Shown one piece after another: positions 52,399 through 60,169 of a DNA stretch of 64,000 bases. Position 1 is the first letter of the stretch; each line of letters begins with the position of its first letter. Origin of the DNA: Microbacterium sp. Root553 (GTDB lineage Bacteria > Actinomycetota > Actinomycetes > Actinomycetales > Microbacteriaceae); the NCBI RefSeq assembly GCF_001426995.1, contig NZ_LMFY01000001.1, positions 2,105,675-2,169,674 of the forward strand. Direction: 5' to 3'. Both the position numbers and the translations under genes were made by a program. The notes below the pieces were generated by a model that was given only the letters and a program-made list of their open reading frames with translations, was not told where the DNA came from and searched no databases.

Positions 52399-53552
52399 CG
52401 CTTCACACTCGCGTCCGGGGTCTGCCGGGGGCGACGGGAGCCGGTCGGGTCGCTGCGGTGGCCCTGCCTGCCGGTGAGCTCCGGATCGGCGAACAGCCAG
52501 CGCGGTCGGGGCTCGACGAGGGGGCGGAAGATCGACCGCACCGGCTTCGTCGCGAGAGCCAGGGCGAGGACGACCGACAGCAGGGTCACGAGCGGCAGCC
52601 ACAGCCAGGTCGGATCGAGGTCGCGCAGCACTCCGGACTCTCGGAACGGGTAGAGCACGAAGGAGTGCAGCAGGAACACGTACATCGTGTACTGGCCGAA
52701 CCGGGTCCACCAGTGGGTGCCGCGGGGGATGAGGGCGAAGAACGCGGCGCTGAGGATGACCGCAAGCAGCATCAACGCGATGCGCGCGCCACCCGCCCAC
52801 CACTGCTCGCCGCCGAGATCCGCATACGCGTCCTCATAGAAGAACCACCGACCGAGGTCGACCTGCTTCCAGACGTCGATCCAGTTCCACGCCGCGAAGC
52901 CCGCGATCGCGAGCACGCACAGTGCTGTCGCCCTGACCCACCACGGGCGCACGTCGAGCAGGCGGAGGCGCGTGACGATGTCGCGGTCGCGCAGCCACCA
53001 TCCCAGCGCGAAGAACGGCAGCAGTCCGAGGGTGCGTGACAGCGAGAACGTGCTGTCGACGTTGGGCAGATAGCCCACGCCCACCGAGATGATCACGGTC
53101 CACAGCAGCGGCCAACGCAGCAGGGCGAGATAGGGGAGGACCAGACGGAAGATCCCCAGCGCCAGCAGGAACCAGAGTGTCCACGACGGCTTGGTGAAGT
53201 TCGGATCCGCCTGTCCTTCGACGAACCACTTCGTCAGCGTCCAGAGGAACTCGAAGATGACGTAGGGGACGAGGATGTCGGTGATGACCCTCGCCATCTG
53301 CACCCGGGTGGGGGAGCCGGATTTCGAGAAGTAGCCGGAGATGATCGCGAATGCCGGCATGTGGAACGCGTACAGCGCGAGATACGCGGCGAGGGCGATG
53401 TCGGAGTCGTACGTGAGGCGCTGGATCGCGTGTCCGAGCACCACCAGCACGATGCAGGCGTACCGTGCGTTGTCCCAGAAGGGGACTCTCTTGCGCGGTC
53501 TCGGGGCGGACGTGGTGGCGGGGCTCGTCGGGTCGGCTCCGGTGCTGTGCAT
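52395..53552 (-). CDS. Acyltransferase-3 family membrane protein
   Basis: A 385-residue integral membrane protein with about ten segments. It opens with RVPFWDNARYACIVLVVLGHAIQRL, where the His is the catalytic candidate, and FHMPAFAIISGYFSK follows near 63-77. These features are typical of the family that O-acetylates sugars, wall polymers or lipids. The final 40 residues are cytosolic and basic. It heads an operon with the serine hydrolase. A TAGCCT box lies 6 nt before the ATG. Confidence 0.87.
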   Translation of the reverse strand: MHSTGADPTSPATTSAPRPRKRVPFWDNARYACIVLVVLGHAIQRLTYDSDIALAAYLALYAFHMPAFAIISGYFSKSGSPTRVQMARVITDILVPYVIFEFLWTLTKWFVEGQADPNFTKPSWTLWFLLALGIFRLVLPYLALLRWPLLWTVIISVGVGYLPNVDSTFSLSRTLGLLPFFALGWWLRDRDIVTRLRLLDVRPWWVRATALCVLAIAGFAAWNWIDVWKQVDLGRWFFYEDAYADLGGEQWWAGGARIALMLLAVILSAAFFALIPRGTHWWTRFGQYTMYVFLLHSFVLYPFRESGVLRDLDPTWLWLPLVTLLSVVLALALATKPVRSIFRPLVEPRPRWLFADPELTGRQGHRSDPTGSRRPRQTPDASVKR

Positions 53553-53558
53553 GCTCCG

Positions 53559-53564
53559 AGGCTA
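53559..53564 (-). promoter_or_regulatory. -10 box of the acyltransferase gene, leaderless type
   Basis: TAGCCT, then CGGAGC, then the ATG at 53552, minus strand. Confidence 0.6.
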
Positions 53565-53660
53565 CTCGGGGAATAAAGTTGCTGGCATCGCGTTGACTCA
53601 GATACATTCACATGAATAGAACCGGATGCGCGGCACCCGATTCGAGAAGACGGAGCAATC

Positions 53661-54884
53661 ATGAGCGAGCAGGCAGGCGTCCCGGTGCAGTTCGGCATCA
53701 TGTCGGTCAGCGACATCACCCGCGATCCCACGACCGGCAACACGCCGAGCGAGCAGGAGCGCATCAAGGCGACCCTGCGGATCGCCACGCACGCGGAGGA
53801 GGTCGGTCTCGACGTCTTCGCGATCGGCGAGCACCACAACCCGCCGTTCTGGTCGTCCAGCCCCACCACCTTCCTCGCTGCGCTCGCCGCGCAGACCGAG
53901 CGTCTGATCGTGTCGACCTCGACGACCCTCATCACCACGAACGACCCGGTGCGCATCGCCGAGGAGTACGCGATGCTCCAGCACGTGTCGGACGGCCGCA
54001 TGGACCTCATGCTGGGTCGCGGCAACACCGGACCGGTGTATCCGTGGTTCGGCCAGGACATCCGCCAGGGCCTTCCGCTCGCGATCGAGAACTACGCGCT
54101 GCTGCACAAGCTGTGGCGGGAGGACGTCGTGGACTGGGAGGGCAAGTTCCGCACACCCCTGCAGGGCTTCACCTCGACTCCGCGTCCCCTCGACGGTGTC
54201 GCTCCCTTCGTCTGGCACGGCTCGATCCGTACACCGGAGATCGCCGAGCAGGCCGCCTACTACGGCGACGGGTTCTTCGCGAACAACATCTTCTGGCCCA
54301 AGGAGCACTATCAGCGTCTGATCGAGCTGTACCGTCAGCGCTACGCGCACTACGGACACGGCGCGCCGGAGCAGGCGATCGTCGGTCTGGGCGGTCAGGT
54401 GTTCATGGCGGCGAAGTCGCAGGATGCCGTGAACCGGTTCCGCCCGTACTTCGACAACGCCCCTGTGTACGGGCACGGTCCGAGCATGGAGGACTTCACC
54501 GAGATGACCCCGCTCACTGTCGGGTCGCCGCAGCAGGTGATCGACCGCTATGCCGCGATGCGCGAGCACTACGGGGACTATCAGCGGCAGCTCTTCCTCA
54601 TCGACCACGCCGGTCTCCCTCTGAAGACCGTGCTCGAGCAGCTCGACATCCTGGGCTCCGAGGTCGTGCCGGTGCTGCGCAAGGAGCTGGCGAAGGATCG
54701 TCCGGCGAACGTCCCGGACGCGCCGACCCATGCGTCGCGGGTGCTGGCCGAGTTCGGCGACGGCCCGACGCGTCAGGCGCGGCCCGGAGCGAACCGGGGC
54801 GACAACCTCACGGGTGACTCGCCCTACCAGGACACGCCCGCTCCTGCCGGTTCCGCCTTCGGTCTGAGCCGGAAGGGTGCCTGA
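53661..54884 (+). CDS. Luciferase-like flavin-dependent monooxygenase (CE1758-type)
   Basis: A 407-residue TIM-barrel oxidoreductase. It shows FAIGEHHNPPFWSSSPTTFLAALA near 53-76, TTTLITTNDPVRIAEEYAMLQHVSDGRMDLMLGRGN near 90-125 and a family C-terminal tail. The enzyme uses reduced FMN, supplied by the next gene, and oxygen; the organic substrate is unknown. CGGAG lies 5 nt before the ATG. The stop codon is 1 nt from the next start. An ATTCA/TGAAT palindrome lies about 50-60 bp upstream. Confidence 0.88.
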   Translation: MSEQAGVPVQFGIMSVSDITRDPTTGNTPSEQERIKATLRIATHAEEVGLDVFAIGEHHNPPFWSSSPTTFLAALAAQTERLIVSTSTTLITTNDPVRIAEEYAMLQHVSDGRMDLMLGRGNTGPVYPWFGQDIRQGLPLAIENYALLHKLWREDVVDWEGKFRTPLQGFTSTPRPLDGVAPFVWHGSIRTPEIAEQAAYYGDGFFANNIFWPKEHYQRLIELYRQRYAHYGHGAPEQAIVGLGGQVFMAAKSQDAVNRFRPYFDNAPVYGHGPSMEDFTEMTPLTVGSPQQVIDRYAAMREHYGDYQRQLFLIDHAGLPLKTVLEQLDILGSEVVPVLRKELAKDRPANVPDAPTHASRVLAEFGDGPTRQARPGANRGDNLTGDSPYQDTPAPAGSAFGLSRKGA

Positions 54885-54885
54885 G

Positions 54886-55530
54886 ATGGCCAGCCGTCGG
54901 ATCGCGGTCGTCTCGGCCGGACTCTCGAACCCGTCGTCCACCCGCATGCTGGCCGATCGCCTCGCCGCTGAGACCGTCAAGGCGCTCGCCGGTCACGACA
55001 TCGAGGCGACGGTCGACGTCGTCGAGCTGCGGGACTACGCGCACGACATCACGAACAACCTGCTCACGGGGTTCGCGCCGCCGGCGCTGGAGACGGCGAT
55101 CAACACCGTGGTGTCCGCCGATGCGCTCATCGCGGTCACGCCGATCTTCTCCACGAGCTACAACGGCCTCTTCAAGTCGTTCATCGACGTGCTCGACCCC
55201 GACGCCCTCACCGGGATGCCCGTGCTGATCGGCGCGAACGCCGGCACGGCCCGGCATTCGCTCGCGATCGACTACGCGATCCGCCCGCTCTTCGCCTATC
55301 TGCATGCGGATGCCGTCTCGACGGGCGTGTTCGCGGCCTCCAGCGACTGGGGCGGGGCGGGCGACGACGTCGCCCCTCTCGCGAAGAGGGTGGAGAAGGG
55401 CGCGCGTGAGCTCGCCGAGGCCGTCGCCAGGCGGGACACCACCGAGGTCCTCGACCCGTACGATCCCGCGACCTACCTCGGCGAGGGCCGGTCGTTCGGT
55501 CACATGCTCGGCGGTCTCGCCGGCGAGTGA
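54886..55530 (+). CDS. NADPH-dependent FMN reductase (CE1759-type)
   Basis: A 214-residue flavodoxin-fold reductase. The FMN phosphate loop is GLSNPSSTRMLAD near 12-24, and VTPIFSTSYNGLFKSFID near 86-103 binds the ring. It makes reduced FMN for the monooxygenase upstream, with which it forms a two-gene unit. GGAAGGG lies upstream of the ATG. An in-frame ATG 9 nt earlier is inside the previous gene. Confidence 0.88.
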   Translation: MASRRIAVVSAGLSNPSSTRMLADRLAAETVKALAGHDIEATVDVVELRDYAHDITNNLLTGFAPPALETAINTVVSADALIAVTPIFSTSYNGLFKSFIDVLDPDALTGMPVLIGANAGTARHSLAIDYAIRPLFAYLHADAVSTGVFAASSDWGGAGDDVAPLAKRVEKGARELAEAVARRDTTEVLDPYDPATYLGEGRSFGHMLGGLAGE

Positions 55531-55537
55531 CCTCGGC

Positions 55538-55566
55538 GTGCGCCGCTCGACGACGATCGAGCGGCG
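55538..55566. terminator. Bidirectional terminator before the response-regulator gene
   Basis: A 13-bp stem (core CGCCGCTCGA and complement, one G-U) with a 3-nt loop, between convergent genes. Confidence 0.7.
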
Positions 55567-55593
55567 TACGCGCGGTCTCGGGACCGGGCCATG

Positions 55594-56289
55594 TCAGTCG
55601 CGTCCGTCTGTGCGCCGATTCCAGCCGTACTCGGTCTCCGGACGACCCCGCGCCCCGTACCGTGCACTGCGGATGACCACTCCGGACGCGGCGAGGTGCT
55701 CGAGATACCGACGCACCGAGACACGGGACATGCCGAGCCGCTCGGCAGCCTCGCTCGCCGACATCGCACCTCCGGAACGCAGCGCGCCGGTGACCTTCTG
55801 CAGGGTGGCGTCGGAGAGCCCCTTGGGGACGAGGACGGTGCCGGTGGCACGGCCCAGCAGGGCATCGATCTCCGATTGGGTGGCCTCGCCGTCGGTCGAT
55901 CGCGCCTGCTCGCGATACGAGCGGTAGGCGGTCAGACGCTCCTGGAAGACCGCGAACGGGAACGGCTTGACCAGGTACTGATACACCCCCAGCGCGGCCA
56001 TCTGCCGAACGCTCTCGGCGTCCCGCACACCGGTGATCGCGATCACGTCGATCGCCGTACCGCGGGCGCGAAGTGCGCGCAGGACGTCGATCCCCGAGCC
56101 GTCGGGCATGGTCAGATCGAGCAGGACGAGGTCGAACGGCCGATCCGACGGCTGCGCCAGCAGGGCCGAGAGCGCGGCGCGGGCTCCGGCGCACTCCCCG
56201 GCGACGACGAAGCCGTCGATCCGGTCGAGGTAGGACCGATGCAGTTCGATCGTCAGGGCGTCGTCGTCGACGAGCAGGGTGCGGATCAT
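55594..56289 (-). CDS. CitB/DcuR-type response regulator
   Basis: A 231-residue two-component regulator. The receiver has acidic D8-D10, the phosphoacceptor D58 in LLDLTMPDGSG and Lys near 103 in LVKPF. The C-terminal half is a winged helix typical of citrate/malate-type regulators (SASEAAERLGMSRVSVRRYLEHLAASG). Its start overlaps the end of the kinase gene by 4 nt, so the pair is coupled. It probably controls the divergent dctA. Confidence 0.92.
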   Translation of the reverse strand: MIRTLLVDDDALTIELHRSYLDRIDGFVVAGECAGARAALSALLAQPSDRPFDLVLLDLTMPDGSGIDVLRALRARGTAIDVIAITGVRDAESVRQMAALGVYQYLVKPFPFAVFQERLTAYRSYREQARSTDGEATQSEIDALLGRATGTVLVPKGLSDATLQKVTGALRSGGAMSASEAAERLGMSRVSVRRYLEHLAASGVVIRSARYGARGRPETEYGWNRRTDGRD

Positions 56290-57557
56290 GCCGACGCCTT
56301 CCCCCGCGTCGGGGGGAGGACGACGCGGAAAGTCGTCGGATTCTCGGACACCGCAACAGTGCCCCCGGCCCCGAGCACCACCGAGCGGACCAGTGCGAGG
56401 CCCACGCCGCGTCCCTGCGTGTCCGCCTGCTTGGTCGAGAATCCCTGGACGAAGATCTGCTCGCGGAGCGGCGCGGGGATGCCGTGGCCGCTGTCCGAGA
56501 CCTCCAGCAGGATGCCCCCGTCGGCGGACGTCTGCAGAGCGACCTCGACCCAGCGTGCCTCGGCCTCGCCCGCCGCATCCATGGCGTTGTCGATGAGGTT
56601 GCCGAGCACGGCGACGCTCTCGACCGCCGACAGCGGCGACCGCGGGGTGTCGGGATCTATGCGCACCCGCCAGTCGATGCCACGCTCCTTGGCCTGCGAC
56701 GCCTTGCCGAGCAGCAGCGCGCCCACCGCAGGGTCGCCGGCGCGACGGGCCGTGACCTGGTCGACCAGGGATTGGCTCTGCCGCGACGTCTCGGTCAGGA
56801 TCTCGATCGCCTCGTCCGTGCGTCCGAGCTCGAGCAGGGCGACAGCGGTGTGCATGCGGTTCCCGTGCTCGTGGGTCTGCGCCCGGATCGCGTCGCCGAG
56901 GGTGCGCAGGGACTCGTACGACGACACCGCGTCGCGCACCTGCCCCGGCGGCAGATCCCCGGCGATCCGGCGTGTGAACCGGCGAGCCGCCAGAGCTCCG
57001 AGCGCCCCGAAGGCGACGAGCCCCGCGGTGATGCCGAGGGAGAGGGGGAGCCTGCGCACCAGGGTCTCCGAGATCGATTCGATGGTCACGCCAGAGGAGA
57101 CCCAACCCACCGCGGCGCCGCCGGGCCCGATCACGGGCACGATCGTGCGCACGGACGGGCCCAGCGTCCCGGTGAACACCTCCGTCAACGGGCGCGGGGC
57201 ATCGGGGATGGTGCCGAGGTAGCGAGCGCCGATCTGATCGAGATCCGGATGCGTCACGCGCGTGCCGTCCAGGGTCATGATCGTCACGAAGTCCAGGCCC
57301 GCATCGGCGATGACGTCCAGCGCGTAGGGCTCGAGTGCGACGCTCGTCGCCGTGAGATCGTCGCCCCCGAGCATGTCGACCACGAGCGGGGAGGATGCGA
57401 CGGTCGCCGCCGTCGCGGCCGTGACCCGTTCGGCCTCGGAATGGGTGGCCCGCTGGGCATCCACCACCAGGAACACCGCGACCAGCGCTCCGAGGACGAT
57501 CGCCGCGACCAGCAGCACGAGGAAGACCCGTGAGGCGATGCTGCGCGCGGGTCTCAT
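56286..57557 (-). CDS. CitA/DcuS-type sensor histidine kinase
   Basis: A 423-residue membrane kinase. Transmembrane segments at about 10-32 and 171-191 enclose a sensor domain (about 35-165) of the citrate/fumarate type. The H-box RAQTHEHGNRMHTAVALLELG puts the phospho-His at 229. The ATPase has NLIDNAMDA, DSGHGIP and GRGVGLALV. By family and by the divergent transporter gene it should sense a C4-dicarboxylate or citrate. AAGGA lies 7 nt before the ATG. Confidence 0.92.
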   Translation of the reverse strand: MRPARSIASRVFLVLLVAAIVLGALVAVFLVVDAQRATHSEAERVTAATAATVASSPLVVDMLGGDDLTATSVALEPYALDVIADAGLDFVTIMTLDGTRVTHPDLDQIGARYLGTIPDAPRPLTEVFTGTLGPSVRTIVPVIGPGGAAVGWVSSGVTIESISETLVRRLPLSLGITAGLVAFGALGALAARRFTRRIAGDLPPGQVRDAVSSYESLRTLGDAIRAQTHEHGNRMHTAVALLELGRTDEAIEILTETSRQSQSLVDQVTARRAGDPAVGALLLGKASQAKERGIDWRVRIDPDTPRSPLSAVESVAVLGNLIDNAMDAAGEAEARWVEVALQTSADGGILLEVSDSGHGIPAPLREQIFVQGFSTKQADTQGRGVGLALVRSVVLGAGGTVAVSENPTTFRVVLPPTRGKASA

Positions 57558-57719
57558 CGGGTCCTTCCGATCGGCGGTGATCGCGGGGTCTGCGATCCCG
57601 GTAGTGACCAATACGACCACAAATGGTGCCGCGGAGGGAAGTCGGCGACGGTGAACACACCGACAGGCGACGACGCCGTCGGTCATGAGACGACGACGTT
57701 CATGATCAAGGAGGAAAAC

Positions 57720-59159
57720 ATGGCCATCACGACGGGGTTCTCCCTTCCCGGTTTCAATTCTCGCCGCGGCAAGCAGGCCTGGGACAGGCACACCTGGCTG
57801 TACGTGTCGGTGATCATCGCGGTCGTCCTCGGCGCGGCGGTGGGTCTGCTCTGGCCGCAGGTCGGTCAGAGCCTGGAGCCGATCGGCAAGGGGTTCGTGT
57901 CGCTCATCAGGATGATGATCGCCCCGATCATCTTCTGCACGATCGTGGTGGGCGTCGGATCGATCGCCAAGGCCGCCACCGTCGGCAAGATCGGCGGGCT
58001 GGCGCTGCTGTACTTCATGGTCATGTCGACGTTCGCCCTCGCGATCGGCCTCGTCGTCGGCAACATCATCCACCCCGGATCCGGCCTCGACATGGCCAAC
58101 TCGAACTACGACGCGACCGACACCGAGGCGAAGACCACGACCGAGTTCGTCCTCGGCATCATCCCCACCACGTTCTTCTCCGCGTTCACCGGTGAGAGCG
58201 TCCTCCAGGTGCTGTTCATCGCCCTCCTGGTCGGCTTCGCCCTGCAGGGACTCGGGGAGAAGGGTGCCCCGATCATGGATGCGGTGAAGAACCTGCAGAA
58301 GCTGGTGTTCCGCATCCTCGGGATGATCCTCTGGCTCGCGCCGCTCGGTGCCTTCGGCGCGATCGCCGCGGTCGTCGGCAAGACCGGCGTGGCCGCGATC
58401 TGGAGCCTGGGCGTGCTCATGATCGCGTTCTACATCACCTGCATCCTGTTCATCGTCGTCGTGCTGGGGACGCTGCTCTACGCGGTCACCCGCGTCAACA
58501 TCTTCAGCCTCGTGAAGTACCTCGCCAGGGAGTACCTCCTGATCGTCGGCACGTCGTCGTCAGAGTCCGCACTGCCCCGACTGATCGCGAAGATGGAGCA
58601 CATCGGCGTCTCGAAGCCGGTCGTCGGCATCACCGTGCCGACCGGATACTCGTTCAACCTCGACGGCACCGCGATCTACCTGACGATGGCCTCGCTGTTC
58701 ATCGCCACCGGCATGGGCCAGCCGATGACGATCGGTGAGCAGATCGGTCTGCTCGTGTTCATGATCATCGCCAGCAAGGGCGCCGCCGGGGTCACCGGTG
58801 CAGGGCTCGCGACCCTCGCCGGCGGTCTGCAGGCCTACCGCCCCGACCTGGTCGACGGCGTCGGCGTCATCGTCGGCATCGACCGCTTCATGTCGGAGGG
58901 GCGTGCGCTCACCAACTTCACCGGCAACGCGGTCGCCACCCTGCTCATCGGCACGTGGACGCGGCAGATCGACCGTGACCGCGTGACGCAGGTGCTGAGC
59001 GGCCGGATCCCGTTCGAGGAGTCGCAGCTCGACGGCGTCGACGAGCACGGCATGGTCGACGAGGAGAAGGCCGTCGACGTGCAGGGGCTCAAGGAGTCCG
59101 CCCTCGATGAGATGGCGGCCAAGCAGGCACGGGCACGGGCCCGCGAGATGCGCGGCTGA
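57720..59159 (+). CDS. dctA: C4-dicarboxylate/proton (sodium) symporter, DAACS family
   Basis: A 479-residue membrane transporter for succinate, fumarate and malate. The serine-rich HP1 loop GTSSSESALPRL is near 276-287, NLDGTAIY near 310, and HP2 ASKGAAGVTGAG near 345-360. The C-terminal cytosolic tail is acidic then basic. AAGGAGG lies 5 nt before the ATG. It is divergent from the CitAB-like pair, 162 bp apart. That region contains no gene, and I found no unambiguous -10 or operator in it. Confidence 0.92.
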   Translation: MAITTGFSLPGFNSRRGKQAWDRHTWLYVSVIIAVVLGAAVGLLWPQVGQSLEPIGKGFVSLIRMMIAPIIFCTIVVGVGSIAKAATVGKIGGLALLYFMVMSTFALAIGLVVGNIIHPGSGLDMANSNYDATDTEAKTTTEFVLGIIPTTFFSAFTGESVLQVLFIALLVGFALQGLGEKGAPIMDAVKNLQKLVFRILGMILWLAPLGAFGAIAAVVGKTGVAAIWSLGVLMIAFYITCILFIVVVLGTLLYAVTRVNIFSLVKYLAREYLLIVGTSSSESALPRLIAKMEHIGVSKPVVGITVPTGYSFNLDGTAIYLTMASLFIATGMGQPMTIGEQIGLLVFMIIASKGAAGVTGAGLATLAGGLQAYRPDLVDGVGVIVGIDRFMSEGRALTNFTGNAVATLLIGTWTRQIDRDRVTQVLSGRIPFEESQLDGVDEHGMVDEEKAVDVQGLKESALDEMAAKQARARAREMRG

Positions 59160-59176
59160 ACCCGAGTCGAGGAGAG

Positions 59177-59213
59177 GGATGCGGGAGTCGGCGATTCGTC
59201 GGCTCCCGCATCC
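59177..59213. terminator. Terminator between dctA and the DUF5302 gene
   Basis: An 11-bp perfect stem (GGATGCGGGAG and complement) with a 15-nt loop, between convergent genes. Confidence 0.7.
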
Positions 59214-59219
59214 GTGCGG

Positions 59220-59396
59220 TCAACCGCTCTTGCGTCGGAACTCGCGCCGCGTCTGCGGGGCCGCTGCGCCGTGGACGGCGGAGTCGCCATCCAGGTGCGA
59301 CTCGCCCTGACGGTGGTGCGCGTTCTTCTTCTCGAGCGCTTCCTTGAACTTGCGCTTCATGTCCTCGGTGGAGGAGGCGCCTTCTTCGGTGCTCAT
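59220..59396 (-). CDS. DUF5302-family small protein
   Basis: A 58-residue protein that is easily missed by ORF length filters. It reads MSTEEGASSTEDMKRKFKEA at the start and ends in REFRRKSG; EDMKRKFKEALEKKN and the basic end are the family's features. The function is unknown; similar small proteins are widespread in actinobacteria. A TAGGCT box lies 7 nt before the ATG. Confidence 0.82.
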   Translation of the reverse strand: MSTEEGASSTEDMKRKFKEALEKKNAHHRQGESHLDGDSAVHGAAAPQTRREFRRKSG

Positions 59397-59403
59397 GCCC
59401 GCA

Positions 59404-59409
59404 AGCCTA
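59404..59409 (-). promoter_or_regulatory. -10 box of the DUF5302 gene
   Basis: TAGGCT, then 7 nt, then the ATG at 59396, minus strand. The box overlaps the last codon of the DedA gene. Confidence 0.55.
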
Positions 59410-60030
59410 GGCCACGTCGCTGCGCGGCGGCCGAGCGGAGTCCGACGATCCGCGTCGTCCGCGTCGTCCGCGTCGCACCGCGAGGTCGATCACCGCACCG
59501 AGACCGAGAGCCACGGCGACAGAGACGACGACGGCCACCACCGGACCCCCGGGGATCACCGCGGCCACCACCGCGCCGACCGACGCCTGGTACGCGGCCC
59601 AGCCGAGAGCAGCCGTCGTCACGAGGGCGAGATACCGGCCGGGATGGATGCGCGAGGCACCGGCGACGAGGTTGATCGCCAACCGCGCGAAGGGGACGAA
59701 ACGCGCCGTGAAGAGCACGCTCGCCGTGCCGCTGTCGAGCCGGAGCCCTGCCCAGTCCAGCGCCGCCCGGATGCGAGGGCGGCGCATCCACGCCCAGCGC
59801 TCGAGACCCACGCTGCGTCCGATGAGGTAGCAGGCGATGTCTCCCAGGGCCGCTGCCGCTCCCGCGCACCCGATGACCGCCCACAGCGAGGGTGACCCCG
59901 ATGACGCGGCGATCGCGCCGAGGACGGTCACGGCGATCTCCCCGGGCACGACCACCAGGAAGGCGTCGCCGAGCACGAGGAGGCTCATGACGGGGAGGGC
60001 CCAGGGGCCGGTGAGCAGATCGAGCGGCAC
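59407..60030 (-). CDS. DedA-family membrane protein
   Basis: A 207-residue protein with about five hydrophobic segments. Family blocks are VVVPGEIAVTVLGAIAA near 25-41, ALGDIACYLIGRSVG near 63-77 and FTARFVPFARLAINLVAGASR near 112-132. DedA proteins act in undecaprenyl-phosphate or lipid flipping and in maintaining the membrane. The GTG at 60030 is the best start; GGAGG is very close to it, and a weak CACTGT box is 6 nt upstream. Confidence 0.82.
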   Translation of the reverse strand: MPLDLLTGPWALPVMSLLVLGDAFLVVVPGEIAVTVLGAIAASSGSPSLWAVIGCAGAAAALGDIACYLIGRSVGLERWAWMRRPRIRAALDWAGLRLDSGTASVLFTARFVPFARLAINLVAGASRIHPGRYLALVTTAALGWAAYQASVGAVVAAVIPGGPVVAVVVSVAVALGLGAVIDLAVRRGRRGRRGSSDSARPPRSDVA

Positions 60031-60169
60031 CCCTCCACAGTGCGCGCCGGAGGTGAACGGCAACCAACGTCGGGATAACCGGTGACCGGCGCTCCAGCAT
60101 CCGGTGAACTTCTGGTGGCAGCAGCCCGTTCGCGCCTCAGCCGGGGCCGACACCGGGCATCCTGGGCGG

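Noticed and set aside
51535..52803. Longer, 422-residue version of the serine hydrolase that starts inside the acyltransferase gene
   Set aside because: The extra 135 residues are an Arg/Pro-rich mirror of the acyltransferase in another frame. The GTG at 52398 that overlaps its stop is the natural start.
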